From: Sphingobacteriaceae bacterium UBA6709
GTDB lineage: Bacteria > Bacteroidota > Bacteroidia > Sphingobacteriales > Sphingobacteriaceae
NCBI GenBank assembly: GCA_002454425.1
Contig: DKIV01000008.1
Coordinates: forward strand, 209,476 to 242,826
Reading direction: 5' to 3'
DNA: 33,351 bases
The notes under the pieces were generated by a model that did not search any database, was not told the DNA's origin, and was given only the letters and a program-made list of their open reading frames with translations. Of the stretch, positions 25,812-32,919 are shown piece by piece (position 1 is the first letter of the stretch; every line of letters starts with the position of its first letter). Made by a program: the position numbers and the translations under genes.

Positions 25812-26579
25812 TTAGCTATTAAAAACTTTAACGATATCGGTAAAGTCACGTGATTTCAAAGACGCTCCGCCAATTAATCCTCCGTCAATATCTGCCTGAG
25901 CAAACAGTTCGGGAGCATTTTTTGGATTACAGCTACCTCCGTAAAGAATGGTTGTATTTGCAGCTACAGCGTCACCATAACGTTCTTCAATCTGCTTACG
26001 GATAAAAGCGTGGATTTCCTGCGCCTGTTCAGGGCTTGCCGTAACACCGGTACCGATAGCCCATACAGGCTCATACGCAAGTACTACATTGGCAAAGCTC
26101 TCCGCGTCAAGATGAAATACACCTTCTGCAAGCTGCGCGCTGATGATATCAAAATGAGCTCCGCTGTTGCGCTCCTCAAGAGTTTCTCCAATACAGAAAA
26201 TTGGCTTAAGACCTGCCTTCAAGGATACGTTGGTCTTCTCTGCCAGTAATTCATTTGTCTCACCAAAATATTGACGGCGTTCAGAGTGGCCAAGGATAAC
26301 ATACTCTGCAGCTACCGACTTAATCATCGCCGCAGAAATCTCCCCTGTATAAGCGCCAGACTCCTTCTGATGACAATTCTGCCCGCCAATGTTCACATTT
26401 TGCTGCTGAGCAGCTAACACACCCAGGCTATGAAGAAAAATAGATGGAGGACAAACGACTACTTCCTGATCGCCCCGAACCTCATCTCTAACCATATTGA
26501 TAACTTCTGAAAACAGACTTACACCTGCAGTGTACTCCATATTCATTTTCCAGTTTCCTGCTACAATTTTTTTTCTCAT
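25812..26579 (-). CDS. tpiA: Triosephosphate isomerase
   Basis: A 255-residue TIM-barrel enzyme interconverting dihydroxyacetone phosphate and glyceraldehyde 3-phosphate. The catalytic residues are intact: Lys11 in NWKMN, His98 in ILGHSERR, Glu170 in AYEPVWAIGTG with the flexible loop 6 directly after it, and the phosphate-binding YGGS and GLIGGASL near the C-terminus. The length is standard. It sits 10 nt after the GlmU-like gene and 3 nt before prmA in one operon. Confidence 0.98.
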   Translation of the reverse strand: MRKKIVAGNWKMNMEYTAGVSLFSEVINMVRDEVRGDQEVVVCPPSIFLHSLGVLAAQQQNVNIGGQNCHQKESGAYTGEISAAMIKSVAAEYVILGHSERRQYFGETNELLAEKTNVSLKAGLKPIFCIGETLEERNSGAHFDIISAQLAEGVFHLDAESFANVVLAYEPVWAIGTGVTASPEQAQEIHAFIRKQIEERYGDAVAANTTILYGGSCNPKNAPELFAQADIDGGLIGGASLKSRDFTDIVKVFNS

Positions 26580-26589
26580 TGTTTAATAG

Positions 26590-27768
26590 TTATATTTTAT
26601 AATGCGTGGTCTGCTCAAATATATGACGAAGAATTGATTCTTCAATTATATCCAACGCTTTATTCCGGCGGGCGTAAACTCTCCCCTCCGTTTCAATAAG
26701 CTTGTCAAATTTATAGGTCGTCAGCTTTTGCTGGTCGCACCATGAAAAATCAGGCACAAATTTCGGAGGATAACCTCCCCCATACACATTTGCGCAAGTA
26801 CCCACTACCGTTCCCGTGTTAAACATCGTGTTGATACCCGCCTTTGAGTGGTCGCCCATGATCAATCCGCAAAACTGCAATCCTGTATTTCGTAAAGAGC
26901 GCGTACTGTAATCCCACAACTTCACCTCGGAATAATTGTTCTTCAGATTCGAATTGTTCGTATCGGCACCCAGATTACACCACTCTCCAATCACAGAGTT
27001 TCCCAGGTACCCTTCATGCCCTTTCGAGCTGTTGGCTAAGATTACGGCATTATTTATTTCGCCACCCACGCGACAATTGGGACCGATGGTAGTCTTAGAA
27101 TATATTTTAGCTCCCATTTTAACTTGGGAATTCTCGCATAACGCGAATGCGCCACGAATCATGCTTCCCTCCCATACCTGCGAGTTCTTTCCCAAATAAA
27201 TGGGGCCCTGTAGCGTGTTGAAAATACTGCACTCGGCCGTTACCCCTTCCTCTACAAAGATCTGATCACCCAGCACCTGATTCGTGCTACTCAGCCCCTT
27301 TGAGGTCCTGCCTCGTGTCAGAAGCTCAAAGTCCTTACGTAGCTCAACATCGTTGTGCAGAAATATATGCTCAGGATACACAATGCGGGTAAAGTCTCCT
27401 GCATAGGATTTATTTTCCCAGGCACCGCTTTCAAGATCGATACTCGCGGCGGCAGCAGCGCCGAGGCGCAGCGCCACTAAAAGACCGTTCTTTCTCAACG
27501 CCTCACCCTCTCTCAGAGCGGATACAGCTTCCAGTAAACGCTCGTCGGGACATACCGAGCCGTTAATAAACAAATTGTCATCTCCGGGAGAAAAAGGATA
27601 TTTCTGTTGAAGATAAGGGTCGGTATAGAACGAAGTATCCGACTTTAGATAATGGGCCCATTTCTCGGCAATTGTAAGAATACCAATTCTTAAACATGCC
27701 ACCGGGCGGGTAAATGTTAATGGCAACAGGCTATGGCGTGTTGTATCATCGAACAGGATTACTGTCAT
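26590..27768 (-). CDS. GlmU-like sugar nucleotidyltransferase/acyltransferase of the Bacteroidota type
   Basis: A 392-residue protein. The N-terminal ~160 residues (VILFDDTTRHSLLPLTFTRPVACLRIGILTI) form the variant nucleotidyltransferase-like domain that replaces the classical GlmU LxAGxGTRM pyrophosphorylase. From about residue 165 to 345 it is a left-handed beta-helix of hexapeptide repeats (IYLGKNSQVWEGSMI; GAKIYSKTTIGPNCRVGG; NSVIGEWCNLGADTNNSN). This architecture is the alternative GlmU family (TIGR03991) thought to make UDP-GlcNAc for cell-wall and lipid A synthesis. It is the first gene of the glmU-like/tpiA/prmA operon, with a -7 element 5 nt before the ATG. Confidence 0.9.
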   Translation of the reverse strand: MTVILFDDTTRHSLLPLTFTRPVACLRIGILTIAEKWAHYLKSDTSFYTDPYLQQKYPFSPGDDNLFINGSVCPDERLLEAVSALREGEALRKNGLLVALRLGAAAAASIDLESGAWENKSYAGDFTRIVYPEHIFLHNDVELRKDFELLTRGRTSKGLSSTNQVLGDQIFVEEGVTAECSIFNTLQGPIYLGKNSQVWEGSMIRGAFALCENSQVKMGAKIYSKTTIGPNCRVGGEINNAVILANSSKGHEGYLGNSVIGEWCNLGADTNNSNLKNNYSEVKLWDYSTRSLRNTGLQFCGLIMGDHSKAGINTMFNTGTVVGTCANVYGGGYPPKFVPDFSWCDQQKLTTYKFDKLIETEGRVYARRNKALDIIEESILRHIFEQTTHYKI

Positions 27769-27773
27769 CGAGG

Positions 27774-27781
27774 CAAAAATA
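27774..27781 (-). promoter_or_regulatory. -7 promoter element of the glmU-like/tpiA/prmA operon
   Basis: Minus-strand TATTTTTG matches TAnnTTTG and ends 5 nt before the ATG, predicting an essentially leaderless operon transcript. No good -33 element is visible at 19-21 nt spacing. Confidence 0.5.
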
Positions 27782-27881
27782 TAAAAGCTTGACGAAAATC
27801 GTCATATAGACAGATAAAAATACCGCATAAATCACACATCCGTCAGCGGCGTTTAACACTTTCTGCCGGCGATTTTTAAAC

Positions 27882-27918
27882 AAAAAAAAGGCTTATGTTC
27901 CCGCGGAACATAAGCCTT
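27882..27918 (-). terminator. Terminator of the L31 gene
   Basis: A perfect 14-bp stem (27888-27901 with 27905-27918) around a 3-nt loop, followed on the minus strand by a run of T's (27882-27889). It lies about 26 nt after the L31 stop codon. Confidence 0.92.
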
Positions 27919-27943
27919 AAATTCTTTCAAAGGAATTACCCGA

Positions 27944-28192
27944 TTACTTTTTAGCGTAACGGCTACGGAACTTATCAATACGTCCCGCTGTATCTACTAA
28001 CTTCATCTTACCTGTATAAAAAGGGTGTGAAGTATGAGAAATTTCTAACTTAACTAATGGATATTCATTTCCATCTTCCCATTTAATGGATTCCTTGGTG
28101 TCGATGCAAGATTTAGTGATGAAAGAATAGTCGTTAGACATATCCTTAAAAACAACTAATCTATAATTTTTTGGATGTAAATCAGCCTTCAT
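27944..28192 (-). CDS. rpmE2: Ribosomal protein L31, type B
   Basis: An 82-residue L31 of the zinc-independent type B: it starts MKADLHPKNYRLVVFKD, contains EISHTSHPFYTGK and ends DKFRSRYAKK. It has a single Cys and lacks the CxxC zinc ligands of type A. It is the only L31 seen in the window. It has its own strong terminator. A one-mismatch -7 element (CATATTTG, 28216-28223 on the minus strand) precedes it by about 23 nt. Confidence 0.97.
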   Translation of the reverse strand: MKADLHPKNYRLVVFKDMSNDYSFITKSCIDTKESIKWEDGNEYPLVKLEISHTSHPFYTGKMKLVDTAGRIDKFRSRYAKK

Positions 28193-28363
28193 GATCTATA
28201 CTTTTTTCAGAGCCGCAAATATGCAGATTTTTTCTCTACCCTCAAAATATTTTTCAAACACTTTTTACTTAACACTCTGTTACAACACGTTAACAACATT
28301 TATAGTGCTTACACATATTGACAAAAGCTCATAATATGGCAGAATCGAAAAGTGCGCGTCTGC

Positions 28364-30745
28364 TTAAAATGGCATTCCAATCCCAAAGTTATACTGTAAA
28401 AAGCGATAATGATCCGGAGAATTCGTCTTAAAATATTCGTCTTTAAACTCATTCCGCTCATCCTTAGAGAACAAATGACGGATCACCCACTGATCGGAAC
28501 CCTGAAACTGCGGATCTTTAACCTTTGCTCCTACGTCAAGCCTGAAAACAAAATATTGTAAGTCAAAACGCAGGCCCGCGCCGGCACCAATTGCAAGCTG
28601 ATCTATAAACTTGTTAAACTTAAATTCGCCACCCTCAAGATCCGCGCTCTCATGCAGACGCCAGATGTTACCAAAATCGGAAAATACCGCTCCCTTCAAT
28701 TTCGCACCAAAGAACTTATTAGCCAGCTTAAACCGATATTCAATATTACCCTCAAGTTTCACGTCGCCATACTGATCTAAATACGTGAGGTTCTTACGGG
28801 CTTCTTCCGAGCCAATCTGGCTCCTGTTATAATTTCCGGGACCCAGCGTACGCGCCTGCCATGCCCGAACTCCCGAGAACCCGCCCGCGAAAAAGTTCTT
28901 CTCAAAGGGCAGTCCCGACTTCGACGAGTTGCCATAGGAGGCCGCTATGCCCGGATTCAGCCTCAATACCAGTTGCCGCTCCCCCCCCAAATGTCTATAA
29001 AATCTGAAGTCTAGTTCGGCCTTGGTATACTGTAAAAAGGGAAGACTCAAAAACGTCCTCGCACCGGTGCTGTCCTGATGAAAACTAGCGATCTTCGTCA
29101 AAAGATGAAGCGTATTTCCTCCCATCTCCAGCCCCCCTTTAAAATACATAAAATCGTCCAGAGTATTGAGCTTAACGGCATTATAGGTAAATGTATAGCT
29201 GGATCCTAAGTTAAAATAACGCCGATCGTTGGTTCTGATATACGCCTCATAGCCGAGCTGTCTGATAGAATCACGAAAACGAGAGTCTAAACGTCCATCC
29301 CTGTATTCCACAGAAATAGGCGTCAAACTATGTTGCTTATACATGGTATCGTGCCAATCATAAGTAAGCGAGTTGATAAACAAACGATTACGAAACGCGC
29401 CTGGCTGGTCAAACACCTGAACACTCGTAGAAAAGATCGTATGTGAAATTCCAGCCTTGATATGCGAACTTGTCCTGAAGGGAACCATCAGTCGCGGAAA
29501 GCTCAAATTCGCACCTATCTGAAAGTCGCGGTTAAAGACCTGACCAAAAATCTGACGCCGCCCCCGGGAGTCAAAAAGAACGCCATAACGAAGCTTGATT
29601 TCCAGCTGCTCGGCACCTCTGAAAAGATTTCTGTTTGTATAGGTATTGGCGATATTGAAACCATTTCTTGACGAGTTAAAGGTATATTCACCCTCCACCC
29701 GATTCGTCATACGCTTTAGCGGCGTGGCGTCAATGTTTACATTCAGACTGGCACTGTCGGCAGCCTTTGTATAGCTGATTTGCAGATTTCTGAAGGTATT
29801 TAATTCATATAATCTGTCATAGGTATAATTCTCGTCCTTAACGCTATACACCTCTCCCGGAGTGGTGAAGATATAGCGTGTTAAAGGCGCGGCACGAAAA
29901 CGATGGGAATAATCCCGCAAGTAAAGTGACTTACCAGCGCGGGAACTATCAGGCACGATGCCCCGGCGGTGTCCTTCATTATTGCGGATATCCATGCTTA
30001 CGGAGTCACTGATAACATACACCTTATGCGACTCTCTTCCCGGCGGATTAAACACGCGCATTTTCATATCCACACGATGAGAGGCCAGATTACTATCCAG
30101 ATCTACATGAATGTATTGCTTCATGAAATCGTAATATCCATGCTCCTTAAGCATATTGTTAGTGCTGTTAATCTCATTCATTACCGAGTCGGCATCATAA
30201 CGCATGCCCTCCCTGATCGTCGAAAAAGACGTTCGCTTCCGCGTATATAGCGCTTTCATTGCCGTATCCGGAATATCAACAGAAAATGACCGCACTGTAT
30301 AAGCAGGACCCTGTACTGCGAGAAAGGTAATATTAGCTTTTTTTCGTTTCACCCTGACTTCAGGACTAACCTTGGCTTTAAAATATCCTTTATAAAAAAG
30401 AAATTTCTGAATCTCACGCGAAGAAATATCTACCAGGGAGCTATCCAAAAGATGCGGTGCCTCCCCAATATTTCGAATTTTCGAGGTTCTATACTTGCCG
30501 CCCTTCGTGTTGAAGGTATTGTACAAAGCGAGGTTAAACATCGAATTGGGCTTGATATCCTGCTGAATATACTGCGAGGCTTCTTCCTTTAGCTTGCTGT
30601 CAACACCCTTGATTTTCACATCTTTAACAAGCGCCTGATCATCGTTGAGAAAACGGGTAGGAAAACACGAAGGCAAAATAACTGTTAAAAACAGTATACT
30701 TGCGCATAAGAAAATACGAAAGGTATTATATGCTTTCAAAGTCAC
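28364..30745 (-). CDS. tamL: TamL-type outer-membrane assembly lipoprotein (BamA/Omp85 superfamily)
   Basis: A 793-residue Omp85-superfamily protein. A lipoprotein signal peptide ends in the lipobox LPSC with Cys27, unlike classical TamA/BamA. POTRA-like domains follow from about residue 40 (VKDVKIKGVDSKLKEE, then FKAKVSPEVRVKRKKANITFLAVQGPAYTVRS). The C-terminal ~350 residues form the 16-strand barrel with FFAGGFSGVRAW in the position of the superfamily's conserved lid-loop motif. TamL is the Bacteroidota counterpart of TamA and normally pairs with a TamB homologue, which is not in the window. The start is non-ATG: GTG at 30745 or TTG at 30739. Both overlap the divergent methyltransferase start. 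Confidence 0.92.
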   Translation of the reverse strand: MTLKAYNTFRIFLCASILFLTVILPSCFPTRFLNDDQALVKDVKIKGVDSKLKEEASQYIQQDIKPNSMFNLALYNTFNTKGGKYRTSKIRNIGEAPHLLDSSLVDISSREIQKFLFYKGYFKAKVSPEVRVKRKKANITFLAVQGPAYTVRSFSVDIPDTAMKALYTRKRTSFSTIREGMRYDADSVMNEINSTNNMLKEHGYYDFMKQYIHVDLDSNLASHRVDMKMRVFNPPGRESHKVYVISDSVSMDIRNNEGHRRGIVPDSSRAGKSLYLRDYSHRFRAAPLTRYIFTTPGEVYSVKDENYTYDRLYELNTFRNLQISYTKAADSASLNVNIDATPLKRMTNRVEGEYTFNSSRNGFNIANTYTNRNLFRGAEQLEIKLRYGVLFDSRGRRQIFGQVFNRDFQIGANLSFPRLMVPFRTSSHIKAGISHTIFSTSVQVFDQPGAFRNRLFINSLTYDWHDTMYKQHSLTPISVEYRDGRLDSRFRDSIRQLGYEAYIRTNDRRYFNLGSSYTFTYNAVKLNTLDDFMYFKGGLEMGGNTLHLLTKIASFHQDSTGARTFLSLPFLQYTKAELDFRFYRHLGGERQLVLRLNPGIAASYGNSSKSGLPFEKNFFAGGFSGVRAWQARTLGPGNYNRSQIGSEEARKNLTYLDQYGDVKLEGNIEYRFKLANKFFGAKLKGAVFSDFGNIWRLHESADLEGGEFKFNKFIDQLAIGAGAGLRFDLQYFVFRLDVGAKVKDPQFQGSDQWVIRHLFSKDERNEFKDEYFKTNSPDHYRFLQYNFGIGMPF

Positions 30746-31482
30746 AAATAAGTTTTGTAAGTTCCTTACATCAAAAAAAATTCAGAAAAGAACACGGTCT
30801 TTTCCTTGTTGAAGGATCTAAATCAATTATCGAGTTTATCGAATCGAACTATTCCATTGAGGAAATCTACAGTCTTCCAGAAGCTATCGCAAAGCTCAAT
30901 AACACAGGCAAGAAGGTTAAGATCACCGAAATCAATGCAAATGAACTAAAAAAAATCAGTACTCTGGTAACCCCACATGATTCTTTAGCCCTAATTCGCA
31001 TTCCTGAATATAACAATTTTCAAGCGTTAGGTTTTAATAAAAAGTTTACGCTCGTGCTCGATGGCGTACAGGACCCCGGAAACTTCGGCACTATTATTCG
31101 CACAGCGGATTGGTTTGGATTCAAAGAAATTATCTGTTCTACAGATACTGTTGAAGCTTATAACCCCAAAGCGGTACAAGCAAGTATGGGATCGCTTTCA
31201 CGAATGAAGGTCTATTATACCGAGCTCGAGCCTTTGCTCAGAGAAACATCTGTGCCTGTGTTCGGAGCCCTCTTAAACGGTCATTCCATCTATGAACAAG
31301 CATGGGGAAACGAAGGCTTCATCATCCTGGGAAACGAAGGAAACGGCGTTTCTCCGGCCATTGAGCGATGGGTAACAAAAAAAATTACCATTCCCCGCTT
31401 CGGCCTTGCTGAATCTCTAAACGTCGGAATATCAGCAGCTATAATATGCTCGGAGCTGCGGGGACATGGCAATATCAGCTAA
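30730..31482 (+). CDS. SpoU/TrmH-family RNA 2'-O-methyltransferase
   Basis: A 250-residue knotted (SPOUT) methyltransferase of tRNA or rRNA ribose 2'-OH groups. An N-terminal substrate-binding region (FLVEGSKSIIEFIE) precedes the catalytic motifs: motif 1 LDGVQDPGNFGTIIRTADWFG, motif 2 ILGNEGNGVS and motif 3 IPRFGLAESLNVGISAAI. These are complete, so it should be active. The target nucleotide cannot be told from sequence. I start it at the ATG at 30730 rather than the in-frame TTG at 30700, which falls inside a -7-like element (TATACTTG, 30695-30702). Its 5' end overlaps that of tamL by up to 16 bp in divergent orientation. Confidence 0.93.
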   Translation: MLSKSQISFVSSLHQKKFRKEHGLFLVEGSKSIIEFIESNYSIEEIYSLPEAIAKLNNTGKKVKITEINANELKKISTLVTPHDSLALIRIPEYNNFQALGFNKKFTLVLDGVQDPGNFGTIIRTADWFGFKEIICSTDTVEAYNPKAVQASMGSLSRMKVYYTELEPLLRETSVPVFGALLNGHSIYEQAWGNEGFIILGNEGNGVSPAIERWVTKKITIPRFGLAESLNVGISAAIICSELRGHGNIS

Positions 31483-31519
31483 TGTGGAAAAAGTTTTATC
31501 ACTTTTTTGATATCGCCCC

Positions 31520-31549
31520 TTGGCAAATAAGAAATAGTAACTATATTTG
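31520..31549 (+). promoter_or_regulatory. Promoter of tRNA-Cys and the downstream small gene
   Basis: TTGG (31520-31523) is followed after 18 nt by TATATTTG (31542-31549), an exact -7 match. The predicted start near 31553 lies about 19 nt before the tRNA, at the base of the leader hairpin. Confidence 0.65.
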
Positions 31550-31551
31550 CA

Positions 31552-31569
31552 CTCCCTCAAACGGGGGAG
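31552..31569 (+). other. Hairpin in the pre-tRNA-Cys 5' leader
   Basis: CTCCCTC (31552-31558) pairs with GGGGGAG (31563-31569) over 7 bp with one G-U pair and an AAAC loop. It ends 2 nt before the first base of the mature tRNA and would fill the whole predicted leader. Confidence 0.55.
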
Positions 31570-31571
31570 AT

Positions 31572-31642
31572 GGTCGGATGGCCGAGTGGCTAGGCAGAGG
31601 TCTGCAAAACCTCGTACAGCGGTTCGAATCCGCTTCCGACCT
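31572..31642 (+). tRNA. tRNA-Cys (GCA)
   Basis: A complete cloverleaf: acceptor GGTCGGA (31572-31578) pairs with TCCGACC (31635-31641); D-stem GCC/GGC; anticodon stem GAGGT/ACCTC with loop CTGCAAA and anticodon GCA at 31604-31606; T-arm AGCGG-TTCGAAT-CCGCT. The discriminator is T (U73), as expected for tRNA-Cys. CCA is not encoded, so RNase Z cleavage and CCA addition are needed. Confidence 0.97.
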
Positions 31643-31669
31643 CACAGGATAAAAAATTATAAAAAAACC

Positions 31670-31849
31670 ATGGGAGTTACACGTTTAAAAAGAAAAGACA
31701 GAAGAAACAAAACGGTTTCACGCCTGGAGGTTCAGTTCCTGAAGCTTGGCCGTAATCTTGAAGAAGGCAGCCGTTCTAAGGAATCTAAACACAGCCAGAT
31801 TGCTAAAAATGAAGCTATCTTATCACAAATTGAAGCTTCTGCTAAATAA
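31670..31849 (+). CDS. Small basic protein, candidate ribosome-associated factor
   Basis: A 59-residue, strongly basic protein: MGVTRLKRKDRRNKTVSRLE, then VQFLKLGRNLEEGSRSKESK, then a mostly helical tail. The Arg/Lys-rich N-terminus and small size look like an rRNA-binding protein, but it does not match S21, L34, L36 or other small ribosomal proteins I know. The ATG lies 27 nt after tRNA-Cys with an A-rich leader, no separate promoter, and a terminator directly downstream, so tRNA and mRNA probably come from one transcript. Bacteroidota ribosomes are reported to carry a phylum-specific small protein (bL38); whether this is it I cannot tell. Confidence 0.7.
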   Translation: MGVTRLKRKDRRNKTVSRLEVQFLKLGRNLEEGSRSKESKHSQIAKNEAILSQIEASAK

Positions 31850-31887
31850 GATATTTTCATAAATGCCCAGCGCATTATTACAATATT

Positions 31888-31917
31888 AAGGAGATCATCA
31901 TTGATCTCCTTTTTTTA
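31888..31917 (+). terminator. Terminator of the tRNA-Cys/small basic protein transcript
   Basis: AGGAGATCA (31889-31897) pairs perfectly with TGATCTCCT (31902-31910) around a 4-nt loop, followed by TTTTTT (31911-31916). It lies about 38 nt after the stop codon. Confidence 0.92.
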
Positions 31918-32065
31918 TGACCCAATATCAGACCTCCCATTCCGCGGCTCAGGGAAAAAGCTGTGATGTTACAAGTCGAACGCCAAAAAGTGGAATTGCT
32001 TAGAGGCAAACAATAATCCCTACTCAGCCCTTTCCATACGCGAATTTGTAAGGATTAAAAGATAA

Positions 32066-32095
32066 ATTGCCACGTACATAAATGTGGTATCTTTG
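32066..32095 (+). promoter_or_regulatory. Promoter of the Fic gene
   Basis: ATTG (32066-32069) is followed after 18 nt by TATCTTTG (32088-32095), an exact -7 match. The predicted leader to the ATG at 32122 is about 22 nt. Confidence 0.6.
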
Positions 32096-32121
32096 TAAGT
32101 GACAGTTTTGAAATTTATTTT

Positions 32122-32919
32122 ATGGATATTACATCATTGATTGAACAATATAACTCTCTGCATTTAGAGGAGGTGATTGATCACGAAAAATTCAATTTAA
32201 TATCCATTGATCATCACTCCACCCGCATTGAAGGTTCTACACTTACGGAGATTGAGGCACAAGTACTAATAAACGAAGGACGCACCCCGAAAGGAAAGCC
32301 ACTCGATGACAGTCTCATGGTCAAAGACCATCACAATGCGCTACTTTTTACCTTACAAGCCGCGAAAAGCAAACACGCGCTTACTGTGGAACTCATTCGG
32401 CAAATCAATGCTCTGGTGATGAAAAGCACTGGAAAAGTTTATAATACAGTATTCGGAACTATTAACGCTGCTACCGGGGCATTTCGCAAAGGTAATGTGT
32501 CGGCTGGAAATACCTATTTCCCCAATTACGATAAGGTAGAACATCTTACCAATACGCTCATTAAATTTCTCAGTAAAAATATGGGGCAGTCCCCTACAGT
32601 TGAGGAACAGCTTAACTTGTCGTTCGACGCGCATTATCACCTCGTCTCGATTCATCCCTTTTATGATGGAAATGGGAGAACATCAAGATTACTGATGAAC
32701 TTCATACAGGCATGGTTCAATTTGCCATTAGCAATAGTTTACAGCGATAATAAGACCGCATATATTGAAGCGATTATCAAAACGAAGGATACTGAAGATC
32801 CTGAGTATTTTCGCCAATTTATGCGAAATGAATATGCTGTTTTACTCCAAGAAGAAATTAATAAGTATCAGCAAATGAATACGCCTTCAAAGGGAAGAGG
32901 ATTTACTTTTCTTTTTTAG
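32122..32919 (+). CDS. Fic-domain AMPylase-type protein, class II autoinhibited
   Basis: A 265-residue Fic protein without membrane segments. The catalytic motif HPFYDGNGRTSR (178-189) is complete: His178 as the base, Asp182 and the GNGR phosphate-binding turn, consistent with AMP transfer to a protein hydroxyl. Near the N-terminus, STRIEG (33-38) fits the class II inhibitory-helix motif [S/T]xxxE[G/N], with Glu37 expected to block the active site in cis. The beta-hairpin flap that positions targets is likely near AGNTYFPNYDKV (128-139). No separate antitoxin gene is adjacent, as expected for a self-inhibited protein. The target is unknown. It has its own promoter and no visible partner. Confidence 0.93.
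   Translation: MDITSLIEQYNSLHLEEVIDHEKFNLISIDHHSTRIEGSTLTEIEAQVLINEGRTPKGKPLDDSLMVKDHHNALLFTLQAAKSKHALTVELIRQINALVMKSTGKVYNTVFGTINAATGAFRKGNVSAGNTYFPNYDKVEHLTNTLIKFLSKNMGQSPTVEEQLNLSFDAHYHLVSIHPFYDGNGRTSRLLMNFIQAWFNLPLAIVYSDNKTAYIEAIIKTKDTEDPEYFRQFMRNEYAVLLQEEINKYQQMNTPSKGRGFTFLF

Noticed and set aside
30700..30729. TTG start for the SpoU-type methyltransferase
   Set aside because: It overlaps a -7-like element, and the ATG at 30730 gives the usual family N-terminus.
31547..31669. Longer version of the small basic protein reading through tRNA-Cys
   Set aside because: The extra residues are the translation of the tRNA gene itself. The ATG at 31670 is the sensible start.
32066..32919. Fic/antitoxin two-gene module
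   Set aside because: No small antitoxin gene adjoins the Fic gene, and the inhibitory motif is inside the Fic protein itself.
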